From NCBI GenBank assembly GCA_017591395.1, contig WEDG01003321.1, positions 124,001 through 188,000 on the forward strand: a stretch of 64,000 nucleotides of DNA, in the 5' to 3' direction. The translations under genes and the position numbers were made by a program. Source of the stretch: Schistocephalus solidus. Its lineage: Eukaryota; Platyhelminthes; Cestoda; Diphyllobothriidea; Diphyllobothriidae. Positions 11,830 through 24,264 of this stretch are shown piece after piece. A model generated the notes under the pieces. It made no database searches, had not been told where the DNA came from, and was given only the letters and a program-made list of their open reading frames with translations. Each line of letters begins with the position of its first letter. Position 1 is the stretch's first letter.

Positions 11830-13725
11830 AACTGCGTCCCTCAAAGTTGTACAGCAGTTCATTTGATTGTGCTGGCAGGGACGTCACAGGAATAAACTAT
11901 TTCATAAACTGATATGTTGATAGGCCGGTCATTGACTGATAATTTTAAATACAATTGTAATGTGAAATTTCTACAAACGATTTTATAAATATTAAGAGGA
12001 ATTCCCTTTTGTGAAATTTCTTTGTTAATATTTCAGATGTTGGCTTACGATGAGTTTTGATACGTCATCGAAAAAGTGGTGAATAATTTACGATTTTCTG
12101 TGTTTTCTGTCCATTCCCACAGATTGTGGGGGGTGGGAGAGCGTGTGGTCGACGGTTCAGCGTATTCTTCTTCACTTTTAACAATCTGATGCGCTTGAAG
12201 CTATTACGGTGCGCTAAAAGGCGTGGCTTGGAAGGTTGCCAACTGATGGGATAACTCGAACCGCGTGGTCACTGCAGTGCGTACGTTTGTGCTTAATGGA
12301 CGACTGGCGGACTGAGAGTCAGTCTGCAATAGCTCCTTCTTAATGTGGCCTTTATGGCACTTGTGATCTGTAGTGGACCCCCCAAATGCTGGGGTGTTAT
12401 TGTTTGTTGTTGGACCACATTGCGTGGGCTTGCGCCCACTCCTGTCTCCGGTCTTCTTGACTCTGTCTAGAAACCAGGTCCAGGTTAGAAGTGGAACTGA
12501 GAGTGAGTAAGATGCACCGAAAGTCTATTCTGCCTATAATCCAGCGCGAGACACCGTCCCTGAACAGCATACGCTGGGCATTGTCGAACACGGTGGTCGA
12601 ACTGAGTGTGAATTGCCCATAAATGTACATTGTGTTATATTTGTCTGTTAAAACCTTCAAAATAAACTATTTCTTAAAGGCATTTACTGGAGTACTGCGT
12701 TTCGAGACATTCTTTCACATTTCGATGGCCCTTTGGGTCATATTTTTAGTCTCGCAAATATGAAAACTCGTTGCTGAGAAGAATAAACGCCCACAGCATA
12801 ATTTGGCAATTACTATGTCTAAGATCGATAAAAAACCATTTGTAATGAATCACCTCTCTAAAGAATACTTTATATAGATATTTGGTTGTTGAATTTCTCA
12901 GAACTTACCCGTTTTCCAAGGTTACGCCAAGAAAAAAATGGAAGCGTTTGACTTGTTTTTTGACTTCGCGGAAAATAAGGGGTACAGTGTCTGCTGCAAA
13001 AGGAAGAACTCACCCATTTCTGTCTATTCGAGCCTTTTTCACTATATTTTTTAATTTTCGGCCCATTCTAAGATTGAAAACTGCATAACCAAGTGGCCAA
13101 ATCGATAGTATGATTTTGCGTATGAATGCTAATAATCTGCCCCTTTCGTTTTAAGTTTCCGTTTTCGTTCATGGTCCATTGAAGTTATAAATTGATTGAA
13201 CAACTTTCGCGTACAGCGTGACAGTTAAACCTGACGGCACGTCATCGTTTCTCATATATATATGCGTGATTTTGGCCTACTTACTGCATTTTTGGTACAA
13301 AACGTCACAAATTTGCAAAACTGAACTTTTTGAAATGCATAAGTTCTACTTCACTAGTAAACAATGCGATTTATAATACGGGAATTAACCTGCTTTTCTT
13401 GAACGCAAAACCGAATTTTCCGTTCTTTGAAGGGCTATATTAAAAATTTCTCCGGATTCTATTAATGTTGTTTTACAGTACAACACATAGAAACAACATA
13501 TTTTAATGCATAGCATTCAATAGCGTAGGAAAATTTCGGGATAGTAAAAAACGTCCGATTTGGCCCTCTTTGGTCCCGTTTCCACTTAAATAAACAGATC
13601 AGACGTGAAATACTCATAAGTGAACAGATTTCCGCACATCAATTCAAATCCAGTAAGCAAAACCATGAAGTTTGTGGCATACAACCAGCTCGAATTTTTA
13701 TCCCGAAATTTCATGATTTACGCAA
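11830..13725 (+). repeat. R2 repeat, copy a, split by a LINE fragment
   Basis: It aligns along its length with the reverse complement of 34425-35870. Shared landmarks are tgctggcagggacgtcacaggaataaa (described by its ends only: tgctggcagggacg at 11869 and cacaggaataaa), taggccggtcattgac, ttatttt-flanked gggtcatatttttag, gaagaataaacgcccaca (12779), cacaaatttgcaaaa and aaatttcatgattta near the end. The segment 12126-12612 is foreign (a LINE 3' fragment). The family is unclassified, with no clear coding sequence or terminal repeats seen. Confidence 0.7.
12126..12612 (+). mobile_element. LINE 3' fragment nested in R2 copy a
   Basis: This is the reverse complement of the family at 2088-2640 and 6360-6906. 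It includes aaggcgtggcttggaaggtt, agctccttcttaatgtgg and gtcttcttgactctgtc. The R2 sequence resumes on either side. The flanks attcccacagat (left) and attgcccataaat (right) look like a decayed target-site duplication. The 3' end is at 12612. Confidence 0.75.
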
Positions 13726-16200
13726 CTATGAACCAAAACTTGTTTAACTTCCGAGGAAATTAATGCATGGTCAGGAAAAATCCATCGGAACTAAACTTTT
13801 CAGGCTAAACTTTTCAGGAACCTAACTATTCAGGACATGAATATTTGAGCTAAAATTCAACAGCTTCTGCGAATAATCGCGTAATATTTACAAGCTGCCA
13901 GTGGGCCGCCAGTAGTACGCAGCTACGTAATTAGTTACCATACTGAGGACCCAAATTTGTTCCGAAGTATTTTCTCTAAGTTCGAGCCTAAGTTTCTTCG
14001 GAAATCGAACAAGACAAGATGAAAACAGGAGTTCATATGCCAGAAAAAATGGGGAGCTCTGGGGGACCCACCGATGAGTCAAACCCTTTGCAGATGCTTC
14101 AGTCAGCGGCACCAGCTCGGAAAACACGCGTTTGAGCTTTTAAATAGTACCTGTGCTCTCTGTTTGGTAAATATTTACGTACTTCTAATGCTAGCCCGTT
14201 AGCGTTACAACAATTTCATCGAAATTTAGTGCAAATCCATCTGGCGTATAAGGATTTCTGTTCCTGTGGCTTTAGTTTTTTATCATTTTGATCTAAGTAA
14301 TGTGGCCTTATTAGAGCTATTGATCACTGATGAGTGTACCTCACTTTCCGTTGTGTTCGAGACATTTTGCTTCTACCACTTAAATGATTAAGCGCTATTC
14401 AATTATTGAAAACATAAAAAAACTTGGAATTTGTGAATCCCTCATCAAGTGTGCCGTTCTGCCCTCCCACATAATGTCTGGCGCTAGATTATGGGAGAAA
14501 AATTGTGATCCGTCAGAGGCCGGCGAGGAAATATCCAACCGTGGGTGCCGACCGATTGGTAATCAGGTGATGATGCAAACCAAAACGCAGTCGCCGGGGT
14601 GACAAATTGCCCGAAAATGGCGCCATCTACTGTCCGACCGATGTCAGTAACCGGCGACGTGAATGGACATTGTGAATGCTGTCTTCAGCGCATAACTGGT
14701 TTTGTGGAATTCAGCCTTCGGAGTTAGTGGCAAGCGGCTTAACTTAGCCCATGTGTCCACAATCTACCGATGTAAAAATTGCCAACGATTGCACCTTGTG
14801 CTATGAAGTGGTAAGACATAGTCACCGAAAGTACGAGTATAACGGAAATCAGAAGACATTTAAACAGTGAACACGGGTGAATTAATATAACATGATCGCT
14901 AACCTAAGTGGCCTTCCTTCAGCTAATTAAATTTTGACCACCATATATGACCAAGAACATGATGATATGCAAGCACGCAGCTCAGATGTTACACAGTCAG
15001 GGTCCATTAAATGTGTCAGAGGCGCTTCCTCGAAGAAGTGAAGTTCGTCAGTACCTCGTCACCTGACATCATTTGCCGTTGCATGTAACATACTCATTCA
15101 TACAGGAAGGAATGTACGCTGATTTATGTGCTTCTGAGAGCCCGCAGGTTCGTAATGGGTAGAAGAGATAGCAATTTCTTAACCGGCCGAACTCGATTAA
15201 GCCATGAGAGCAGAGGGAACGACGACAGAGATGCGCGTTAGATGAGTGCAGAACTGGTTAGGGTGTATTCTGCCTTCGTTGAGCCATTCCTAATCCTGGC
15301 CGCCCTGTACCACCAAAATAGACAGTTGGAATGTCGTAAGCGTAGAAGGCCACTTTAATTACGGCTTATGTTCTTTCCTTTAGCTTTAAGTAGCCACTGC
15401 TTTCAATTGGCACCTCTTCTTCGTTTAAATGTAGGTTTATTACGCTTACCTTTATAACAAACTTCCAAAACCTACTGGCTATGTGACACTTGGTCATAAT
15501 TCCTGATAAATTTACCGGTGTGTCAATTCTTCGGGACCTCCTTTACGCGCTGTTTCGTGCCTAATGTAGCTGAAATTCACAGCCATATCTACTCCTGCGG
15601 ACCTTTTCCATGTATACATGCAGCGAGAGCGCTTAATCTGGTTTTTACGAACTCAGCAATAAAGTGATGCCGCATATGCATGCAGCATCACTTTATTGCA
15701 CTCCTAATTTAGGCAAACCAATATTCAGCTATCATTTTTAACGTTTATAGTTGCTTAAAAGGGCTTGAATAAGAGTGTGTTGGCCTGAAAACACGCCGTC
15801 TATCGCTAATTTAAGATTTGGAATCCTTTGGAAACGATTATCATTGAAATTTTAAAGCAAAGATTACCGTACTTCAAGGACTCGCATGACAGTTAAGACC
15901 CTCATTTGAACGTAAGCCTTAAAAATGAACGAAGAGTATAATGATATTTATGTTAAATACTATGCCTACGGCGAACATTGTGCTTGAACTGAAGTTTTCA
16001 AACAAGTTTGAACAGATATGAGTCGCAGTTCAAACACAATTCTGAGCTATGCATTTTGCAAAGTAATTGACCAAACTATCAGGGGTGTTTGGAAATAGAG
16101 AAGGTTTTAATTATGGGCAAATTCCCCCGGTCTCTTACCGGATGTTTCTTCTATATGACACAGCAAGACAAATTCCTAATACGATAAGTGGTAAACGTGT
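13726..16200. other. Non-coding stretch
   Basis: There is no recognisable gene. A moderately GC-rich patch at 14430-14700 and a perfect hairpin at 15656-15699 are the only notable structures. Confidence 0.45.
15656..15699. repeat. Perfect 15-bp inverted repeat (hairpin)
   Basis: The arms GCAATAAAGTGATGC (15656-15670) and GCATCACTTTATTGC (15685-15699) are perfect reverse complements around a 14-bp loop. Both strands therefore carry AATAAA inside the stem. Its role is unknown. Confidence 0.9.
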
Positions 16201-16228
16201 GTTTGCCACGCATTTTACTTGTTAACAT

Positions 16229-16348
16229 CGATATATATATATATATATATAGCACAAATATGTTGCTAAGAGTGCAACAGGCAAGACGCAGACAGCTGTT
16301 TCACGGTCATTACCGATCATCAGTACATCATATGCCTTGTTTGTTTGG

Positions 16349-16384
<36 letters not shown>
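16229..16384. repeat. TA microsatellites flanking a ribozyme-bearing repeat
   Basis: TA tracts at about 16229-16251 and 16351-16384 bracket roughly 100 bp of unique-looking sequence that holds a hammerhead motif and, at its 3' side, a GTTGC/GCAAC hairpin (16262-16278). Confidence 0.85.
16270..16345 (-). ncRNA. Hammerhead ribozyme motif (type I), intact core
   Basis: On the minus strand: stem I strand GGCATATGATGTA, core CTGATGA (16317-16323), stem II CGGT-AATG-ACCG (16304-16315), GAAA (16299-16302), stem III ACAG/CTGT, triplet GTC with the predicted cut between 16291 and 16290, and the return strand TGCGTCTTGCC. GATGTA pairs with TGCGTC over six positions (two G-U). After a small internal loop AGGCA pairs with TGCCT. 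Internal loops in stem I are typical of natural type I hammerheads. The 10.1/11.1 pair is T/T, which is unusual. Confidence 0.7.
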
Positions 16385-16386
<2 letters not shown>

Positions 16387-16399
16387 TATGCATAAACGG

Positions 16400-18030
16400 T
16401 AACAACACAGGTAATCCACATTGGTAGTTTGTTTTTTTCTAAGGACTGCACTTGACAGTATCGTTTTGTGCTGACCTTTCTCCTACGTTTCAAAACTTCC
16501 TGCGCGTGTGAATGTGGTGATTGATAGCGTGAAGTAAAGCCGTTAGGCGCTTCCTATCTAGAACACTTTCTTCATCGTCAAAATTTATGCGTATGCAGGT
16601 ATGAATGAATTGAACGAAAGAGCAGTTTCACTTAAGGCAACCCATTGACAGAAGTCTCGGGTAACAGAACATTTTAAACGGTTATATGGGTAGAACTCAG
16701 ACGAGATTCACTGATATCAAAACATCTACATTAATCTCTGGAGCTAGTTAACTCGATGTTACTGCAATCCATTAAACTCTTAGCCATGTCAGATTAGGTC
16801 TTAGATAATTATATTGCCACTGGCAGTTTCTGCACCCCACAAACGTTTCAGCACTCAACATTTTTGAAGCATTTTTGGGAGCTCACTGCCTATAGGACAA
16901 GATGAGACCTTTCGTAGGCAGTTCTATTACCTTCTTAAAGCGTTGGTCAAAAGCCCAGAACAATGTACTTTGGTAGCTCGCAAATCTCTGCATGCCCCTC
17001 CTCTCTTTTCGGATACAAATTTACTGCAAAAATAGCTATGATAGAAAGCTGGGCTGCAGGAAATTATAGTCTGTGTCTTACAGCCCTGCTCAATGTCGAT
17101 GTGAGCGAAAGTATTTCAATCGAATTCAAAGCAGTCCAGTCTGCTAATCGCTACTGATCATTGGACAGTAAGATGTTTTATTCCGGTTCAATGAGACACA
17201 TGTCAATTAAAACATCATTTGCTCGGGTTAAATATGCATGCTAATGAACGCTCATGGTAATCCTGCTGCCCATCAAAACACACTGCCTCTCTGTATTTGT
17301 TTTGTCTCTTCCCCCTTCAGGTGTTCACAGCCAACTTGGCACGTCAATGGCCTCTTATTATCATGCCTCCATGACCCTGGAACCAAGACGATGGCAGTGG
17401 ACGCAATGAAGTGGCAATCCTCGGGCTTACCTGAAACAGCCTAAGCTTGTAGTGAACCGAATTGCCTGATCAAGGTGTGAATTGATGTTGTTGGCCGCCA
17501 GCATTGTCACAAGCAGAGATATGGATGACTGCACGAACAAATCGCCGCTCAGCCATTTGACACCCTAAGTTCAGGTAACCCCGCCGACTCTGGCGCCCTG
17601 CTGGCTATAACGTGGCTGACTTTGGGGCCTTGATTCGCGCGAGAGTCAGCGCATGTAGTGGGCTGAATACATTTGTCATGAAATATTGAAGTTGTCATTT
17701 GCATATACGAATGCCCACATAGAGGACTGCGAAGAAGTATGCTTCATAAAAATACACTCCAGATGCAGATAGTTAAGTATCTGAAATATATTGAAGGGAG
17801 CAGGGGCTAGGGAAATGCAGAAAACCCTTCATCAGTGCAAAAAGAACCAAAAGGGCGATTGATGCTGCAGGTTTTGAATGTTGTCTGTTAACCTTAGTCG
17901 TTTCTTATAAAAAAAATGTACGGAAAACGACTATCATGGAGCTTTATACGTATTAAGTATTACAATTGCTTGACGTTTTGCGGTAAGTAAGCAGAACTAA
18001 GCGGGCATGACTATTTTATGATCTTATGCT
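16400..18030. other. Non-coding stretch with one splice-acceptor-like site
   Basis: No gene recognised. A strong polypyrimidine/CAG acceptor-like sequence ends at 17320 and is followed by a 41-codon open frame to 17443. An ORF at 16963-17157 has no known motif. Confidence 0.4.
17321..17444 (+). CDS. Possible terminal exon, unknown protein
   Basis: The sequence ttgtctcttcccccttcag ending at 17320 is a textbook 3' splice site. The frame that starts one base into the exon stays open for 40 codons, ending in GLPETA and a stop at 17442-17444. I recognise no family. No matching upstream donor exon was identified, so this could be chance. Confidence 0.15.
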
Positions 18031-18035
18031 TCACA

Positions 18036-19913
18036 GGACGATTTGGCAAGCATACGCGCTGCTTTCGTAACCTTCTCTTCAGGCCCGTACAGGTATAGGG
18101 AAACTTTGAATTTTAGTAGAAATTTAACACATTAAACCAATAATGTTCGTCCGTTTGTGTGTATTATCTGAGAGGTGTACATAGGGGAATGATGATAAGA
18201 AACAGTGTGTTAGGCGGCAGTGAGCGATTGGTAGAGCTGTTCTAGGGGAATGGGAGGGCAGAGATGGCGCAGGCGAATGCCTGCATTTGAGCGACCGTTG
18301 ACCAAGCTATGCACGGAGCTTGTCCGAAATTATTTTGTGCTCACAAGACTGGCTTCTTCAACCTTATGGCAGTCGCTTCCGCTGCTGCTATTTGTCGTTG
18401 ACCCAGTGGCTTGGGGTAGTTTGGTGGAACCTTACAAATTACACGGAAAGCTTCGCTAGGGTCCATACTGTGCCCGGAGTCAACAATATGTACAATGATG
18501 GCGCTGTTTATGCTTTTTAATTCCCCTTTTCTCACGCTGGGAGGTGTTCTATTATTCTTTTGGATAGGGGCCGACTCGTGCGAACAATATAACCTGGTTC
18601 ACAGAAGCAAGTAAATGAATAAATGCTAATGGAGGTGGTCTGAGCCGGTAGCCTATTCTTACCTTCGCCTCGAAAAATAGGGTTGTTTGAGACCACTAGC
18701 TGAAGTCTCGCTGCTGGGAGCGTTTGCGTAACGACTTAATTTAGGCGTCTTTTCAGGAGTTCATTAGCCGCATTCCCCTGAAAGGGCACTTTGAAGAATA
18801 GAGTTTTCTGTTACACAGTAAGCTTGGCAGGTTTCACTGGGCTTGCGACAATATGTTTTGTAATAAACCGGTCAGCGTACCCGTTCTCTCGAAGTAGGTT
18901 CTGGATCTTCCCAAGATCCTCTTCAATACTTTCTGCCGAGCATATTTTCTTAGCCCTTTGCGCCAAGCAACGGACTAGCTTACGTTTCTCTTGGTGGGGT
19001 ACGAAACTGTTAAAGTTCGTATATTGTCCAGACAAGGTTTTCTTTCGATAAAAGCTTTTTCGGACGCTGCCGTCTGGTCTTCTGCTTAGAAGGGAGTGAA
19101 CCTGCTCTTTTCATCTCCAACGTGAATTTGATCGACGGATGTGCTTGGTTTAGAGCATTTAAGAGTGCGTCTATAATTTTTTCTTCTGTGGCAATTGCAT
19201 AGATTTCTTCAACGTATCGGTCATAGTGTCTTAATTTATTGATCTGGTCGCTTAGCTGAAATTTTTCCAGCTTGCCCATAACGACATCGGCTAAGAGAGG
19301 TCCCAGTTGCGAGCCATAGCAACCCTGTCTATTTGGCTGTATAGCTGGTTGTCAAAAATGATCTGCAAATGTAGTGTGCAAATTTAAAACAGTCCAAAGA
19401 TCCCACGGTGCTTAAGGCACTCAAGGGGGTAAATGCATTACAACACCCAACTTGTGGAGGCATAAATATTGACCAATTTTATTGGGGGCTGTATTGAAAT
19501 AAATGAGTATCTAAATCACTACTGGAGAGGGCTCCGGTGTAGTCTCTGCTAACCATTTTGCTATCGCATGATAAGGAGAGTTTCGCATGTCCAAAATGTG
19601 ACGAAGTGGTAAGCCTTCCTTGTGGATCTTCGGTAGACCATAAAGTCGAGGAATATGTGTGCCTACTGGTCTGCGGCGTTCGAGGTCACGGTCGCTTGGA
19701 AAACCATCTGCATGGAGTCTTCTTTAGCAGTCAGTTAATTGCGCCTCTCCTTCATCGGCAGAATCCTTTATCTTTATGTACTTCCTCGAATTTCTTCTTG
19801 TCGGGTAGTATGGAGTAAGCCTTCGTTGCATAGTCTGATATGTTCATTATAACGATGCCTGTTCCTTTATCCAGTCTGGTTAACAATATATCTCGGTTCG
19901 CTTTAAGCTCTCA
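18036..19913 (-). mobile_element. Penelope-like element, copy A (5'-truncated, inactive)
   Basis: Read on the minus strand from 19913: an RT N-terminal motif TRLDKGTGIVIMN (about 19885-19845), RT fingers, GSQLGPLLADVVMGKLE (about 19315-19265), and a palm motif HYDRYVEEIYAI (about 19230-19195) at the place of the catalytic YxDD. The thumb follows (GQYTNFNSFVP, RKLVRCLAQRAKKICSAES, about 19030-18935; NGYADRFITKHIV). A decayed GIY-YIG endonuclease follows, with SGHSMDPSEAFRVICKVP at about 18480-18430. The frame changes several times. The leader present in copy C is missing: at 19913 the sequence switches abruptly to R2 copy c. The 3' trailer to about 18036 matches copies B and C and carries a hammerhead-like core. 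Confidence 0.85.
18040..18092 (-). ncRNA. Hammerhead-like motif in the 3' terminal region of PLE copy A
   Basis: On the minus strand: GGGC, then CTGAAGA (18076-18082, one change from CTGATGA), a 9-nt stem II region, GAAA (18063-18066), a minimal stem III GCA..TGC, then a return strand GCC that pairs with GGC. Minimal type I hammerheads with a very short stem III are known from PLE terminal repeats. The core mutation suggests this copy is inactive. Confidence 0.5.
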
Positions 19914-20540
19914 AAAGGAACTTTTAAAAGGGCAATTAATATGCCGAATAATATTGTCGAATGTCTGTGTACTCAGCCGTCTTCCGAGATCTGGCAAGGA
20001 ACAATAAAGGAAAATCAACTGTTTTTTCAGCTTCACTAAAAACTAAGGGATACAATGTCTACTAAAAATGAAAGAACTCACTTATTTCTTTCTATTGAAG
20101 CGTTTTTTGCTTGATTTGCTTACTTTTTGGCCCAGTTTTAAGATTGCAAATGCACAGCCGAGTGGACGTATATATACGAAGATTTTGCAAAAAATGTCAA
20201 TTTTCCGCCCGTTCCATTTCAATTTTCCGTATTCATTAATAGTCAGATGCAGATATATATTATCTGGACATCTTTCGTTAACGGCGTGACAGAGAAAAAT
20301 GATGGCCTGTGGTGGCTTCTCGTATACATGCTTTTTTACAGTCCCTTTATCGATGTTGTAAAACTTATTACACCCTCAGAAGTTTATTACTGAGTTCTTT
20401 GGCATAATATGTCACAAATTTGCAAAAATGAATTTTTAAAATTAAATTCGTCCTTTTGTTCCCGAAAACCATGCGATTTACCTGATTTACCTGATTTTCG
20501 TGAACGTAAGATCAAATTTTACGTTGCCTGAAGGGACGTG
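19914..20540 (+). repeat. R2 repeat, copy c (5'-truncated)
   Basis: It matches R2 copies a and b. The landmarks, in order, are ggcaattaatatgccgaata, tcgaatgtctgtgtactcagc, gaacaataaaggaaa, agaactcacttatttct, aaatgtcaattttccgccc, tccagata-like tatctggacat, cacaaatttgcaaaa and ctgaagggacg. It begins exactly where PLE copy A ends. There is no persuasive coding sequence. Confidence 0.75.
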
Positions 20541-20917
20541 TTTACTATTGGTGGATCGACAACAGGAAGATTTTAATTTAACGATAAATCCCCTTCGGAC
20601 AGCACAAAATGCACTGTCAAAAATGTTATTTATCGAACTTCCCCAGCCGTTCCATTCTTAAATGTTACCAAATGGTGACATTCTGTTTTGCCTGTTTTAC
20701 ATGATTTACCATTTACCTGATTTTCCTGAACATGAGATCAAATTTTACGTTCCCTGAAGGGACGTTTTTACTATTGGTGGATCGACAACAGGAAGATTTT
20801 AATTTAACGATAAATCCCCTTCGGACAGTACAAAATGCACTGTCAAAAATGTTATTTATCGAACTTCCCCAGCCGTTCCATTCTTAAATGTTACCAAATG
20901 GTGACATTCTGTTTTGC
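20489..20917 (+). repeat. Near-perfect tandem duplication, 226-bp period
   Basis: The units 20489-20691 and 20715-20917 align without gaps at a constant offset of 226 bp with only a handful of substitutions, separated by 23 bp. The first part of each unit (acctgattttc ... ctgaagggacg) belongs to the end of R2 copy c. The remainder (ggtggatcgacaacaggaag and following) is not seen in the other R2 copies. It appears to be a recent segmental duplication. Confidence 0.95.
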
Positions 20918-23900
20918 AAGCTAGCCACTACCACCATATTCTCATAAATATTATTTCACTGGGTTATAAATAGCAGTTAAAGATGATTGAGTGACAAAAG
21001 ATTGCTCAGAATTAGAGCAAATACTTTGACACTTAGTAAGATGTCAAACACAACCTAAATGAAATACTTAAAAGTCAAGGGTAACATTTCTCCAAATCTA
21101 ACAGCTTTTTCGCTTATTTCGAGTAAACAGGTTTTAGTAAAAATCGCCTACCCAGCCAGAACACACATCTAATTCATCACAAAGTTCATGAATGGGGAAT
21201 GATATACCTGTGTGACAGATAATTAATGTTATTATCGCAAAGCCCTAAAACATCCGAAGTAATGGATCTTTCTTAGCGCCAGCGCCGTGTTGACTCGGAG
21301 AACTGTACGTGCAGGTTTAGAAAATACATAAATAGCTGTGTAGGCGTTTTAAAGTTGAGAATACGTGGTTTGATTTATAGAATACAAACGGAAATAGTTC
21401 TAGAGCATTGGTTGGTTTATCAACATCTTGCAGGTAAAAAAATGGGTTTTCAAACGGGTTCAATTATCTTTCTCCTAATAATATGAAACTGAACTGTTCT
21501 ATAATTTAGTTCTTCGTCTACCTGTAAATCTAGGCTGAATAACTTTGTTTTTCATGAACAACCCAAATTCTTTTAATAAAAATTGATCATTTTACAGCTT
21601 ATGTCATTGGCAGTAGTTATACGGCGTTCCAGTGTATATTAGTTGGTCTAAATATCGCCTAAATTTGCACCTAATAACTCAGAAATAATGCCAAATGTAT
21701 CAGAGAAAATACTAGTCTTTTAACCAGGACTCAATGACTTCACAAGAGACTTTTCCATGAAACTGAAGGATAAAGCAATTATATGATGGGGGATACTAAG
21801 AACCCTAAAAGCTGAATAATACTAAGGTGGAGACTAATTCAGTCGTTCAAATAGTATCTGACCTTTTAAGATTGAAACTTCCATCTTTTTTATACATGCC
21901 CAGCTTATCAGTTGCCAAATTAATTTAGATTCTGGCACCTGGCTGCGGTAAACATTCCGTAGAAGTCACCTGATAGATATATACTTGTCTCCAAAGTTGT
22001 ACTTTGCTCCTCGTTTACAAGGGTTTGTTAATATTGTCGATATTTTGTTAATAAAACAGAGCAATGAATTATTAGATCTAACACGGTGTGAGTAAAGCGA
22101 AGAACATCTCGTATTACAAAGCGATGCTCGCTCCAACTTGGTGCGCCCGTAGTGCAATTATATCCCGTTGTATAAAAATGGTTGCAGTAAACTGAATTCA
22201 TTTATTTGAGCGACCAAAGTGGAATAATAGCAAGTTTGAATACTTTAATGAGAACTGACCCAGACTGCTGAGGTCATATGCCAGAAGAATACAGTAGGTG
22301 CTTACGCAAGTTATATCTGCTGTAATTTTTATAGTTGAAGTCCTTTATTCCTTTAAAAAAAGGGGCAAACGCAACAAATAAATGTACAGGAGAAATTAGC
22401 ACTGCTAACGCGTACACAGAGCTACTAATACCTCATAAGGAATTTTCAGTAAGAAAGAGGATGACCTGAATAAAGTAATGTTTTCTCCCCCATTTAAAGA
22501 CGGAGGCAAAAGTAATTGATATGACACCTGCCAACATTTCGCAAAGCAAACTGAAGAAGAAAAATGACTGTGATTGCTGGGAGTTTGAAGCACTTATAAA
22601 CTAACGGCAAAGCTTAGACGAGCCCCTCTCAGCCGTGTCCTTCTGCAGCAGAATACCGTCTGAAAGGGAGTTTTAGTTTTTATCTAGTATGTGTGTTTTA
22701 TTAGATAAATCACGCAACATGTGAGTATTATCAACTGTATGTTCAAGGTTTATAAATAGTACATGGTTATCCCGCTGTAGCTGAGGGCTTTCGGCTCAAA
22801 ATGCATATGAAATTTTGGTCTGAGCGTATAAGAATTCATTCCGTCTGCTGTGCTACAAGCTAACGAATAATTTATGAGCAAACTTAAAGAAATGAAATTT
22901 CGAAACTGAACTCTCTACTAGAATGTTCATGAGAAATCTGGTGGAGGGTAGGCAAACTAATGAGTCGCACCTCCCGCATCTGCGTCATGCAGCGGCAAAT
23001 TATCGGCTAAACACGCATTTGAGCTTTCAGGAATTGCATATGCTGTCAATATGTTAAATCATGCCACAGCGGAGCCATTATTCGTAAGATCATCGAACTA
23101 TTAGCTTAGCAAGTGCCCTAAACGCCCTGATATCCTCATAAATATGAAGACTTCAGGTCAAAAGAAACTTTATTGATAAAAATGGATAACATTGGTGGCA
23201 GGCGAGCACGCTTCGTTACTATTTTTAATTGTTGAGGTTCCACACCTAAGAACTCTGGTAACGAAAGTAGAGTCAACTGGCCTCAACTGGCCGGCCAGGA
23301 GCAGTCATCCAGTACTCTACAGGAGTCGATAACTTTCGTTCACCATTTTTCATTTTTCATTAATTGACTTAAGAAATCTGCAATCAAATCCAGAACTGGT
23401 TGATAGAGCTAAGAACAAACTGAATACTGGGTTGAGCGGGACATGCTTTAACACCACCTTCTGGTCCATATTCCATGTACGACCGTCGCGCAGATGGCAA
23501 CCATGACAGGATGGTATGCAAAGTCTGAATTCAGTTTGGTAGGCTAAGGCTGTATTTTGTAGCGTCCCGTTCGCATTGACATTTGTTGTTTTTTTTAAAG
23601 CTGTTGTTTTGATTTTCGCTTCTGCTGCGGGAGTTTCTCCCCTAACAAATTGAAACAGGTGATGCAAGTGACAGATTACAGTGGGTAATACATCGCATGA
23701 TTCATGTTTCCTTTAATTTTCTATCTGACTTTCGTTTCTTATACTTTTATGGTTTTAAGGAAAGTACGTCATTTTTATTAACAAATCATTACTTACTGCT
23801 TCCCGCAAAAATCTTCCAGAACTCCTACGTGAAGGAAAAAGGATGGAGGGCTTAATGGAATGTTCTTGTATTGATGACTTTACTCTGTTCCTCGAGGAGT

Positions 23901-24260
23901 ACACATAACAGCCATTTTGACTGGCCTTCATCTGATTTTCTTATGATTGTAACTGCATATTGAAGGTAAATGTTTCGAATAATATAAAAATGCTCGTCAT
24001 TACAGCTCTTCGAGTACACGTCAAGTTAAAAAATTGATCGAAATAATGAACTTTCAGTATACCCCAATAAACTCTGAAACTTAGAATTTTATGTTCTTTC
24101 TTCTGAACCGGAATATGAAGCTGGTTTTGAAGCTGTAGACTATGTATATACGACTCATTTTTAACATTGTGGGTTGAGTTTCTAGGAAAAGGCTTTTGCA
24201 GCCTCATGAGAAAAGACCACGTTCATTCAAAGAACAGACAAGTTTCGGCCTACTTGACTG
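20918..24260. other. Non-coding stretch
   Basis: No gene or RNA recognised. The 105-codon minus-strand ORF at 23350-23667 has no recognisable motif and no convincing splice context. Confidence 0.45.
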
Positions 24261-24264
24261 CTGC

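Noticed and set aside
14323..14352. CTGATGAGTG... as a hammerhead core
   Set aside because: No GAAA after the possible stem II and no stem I partner.
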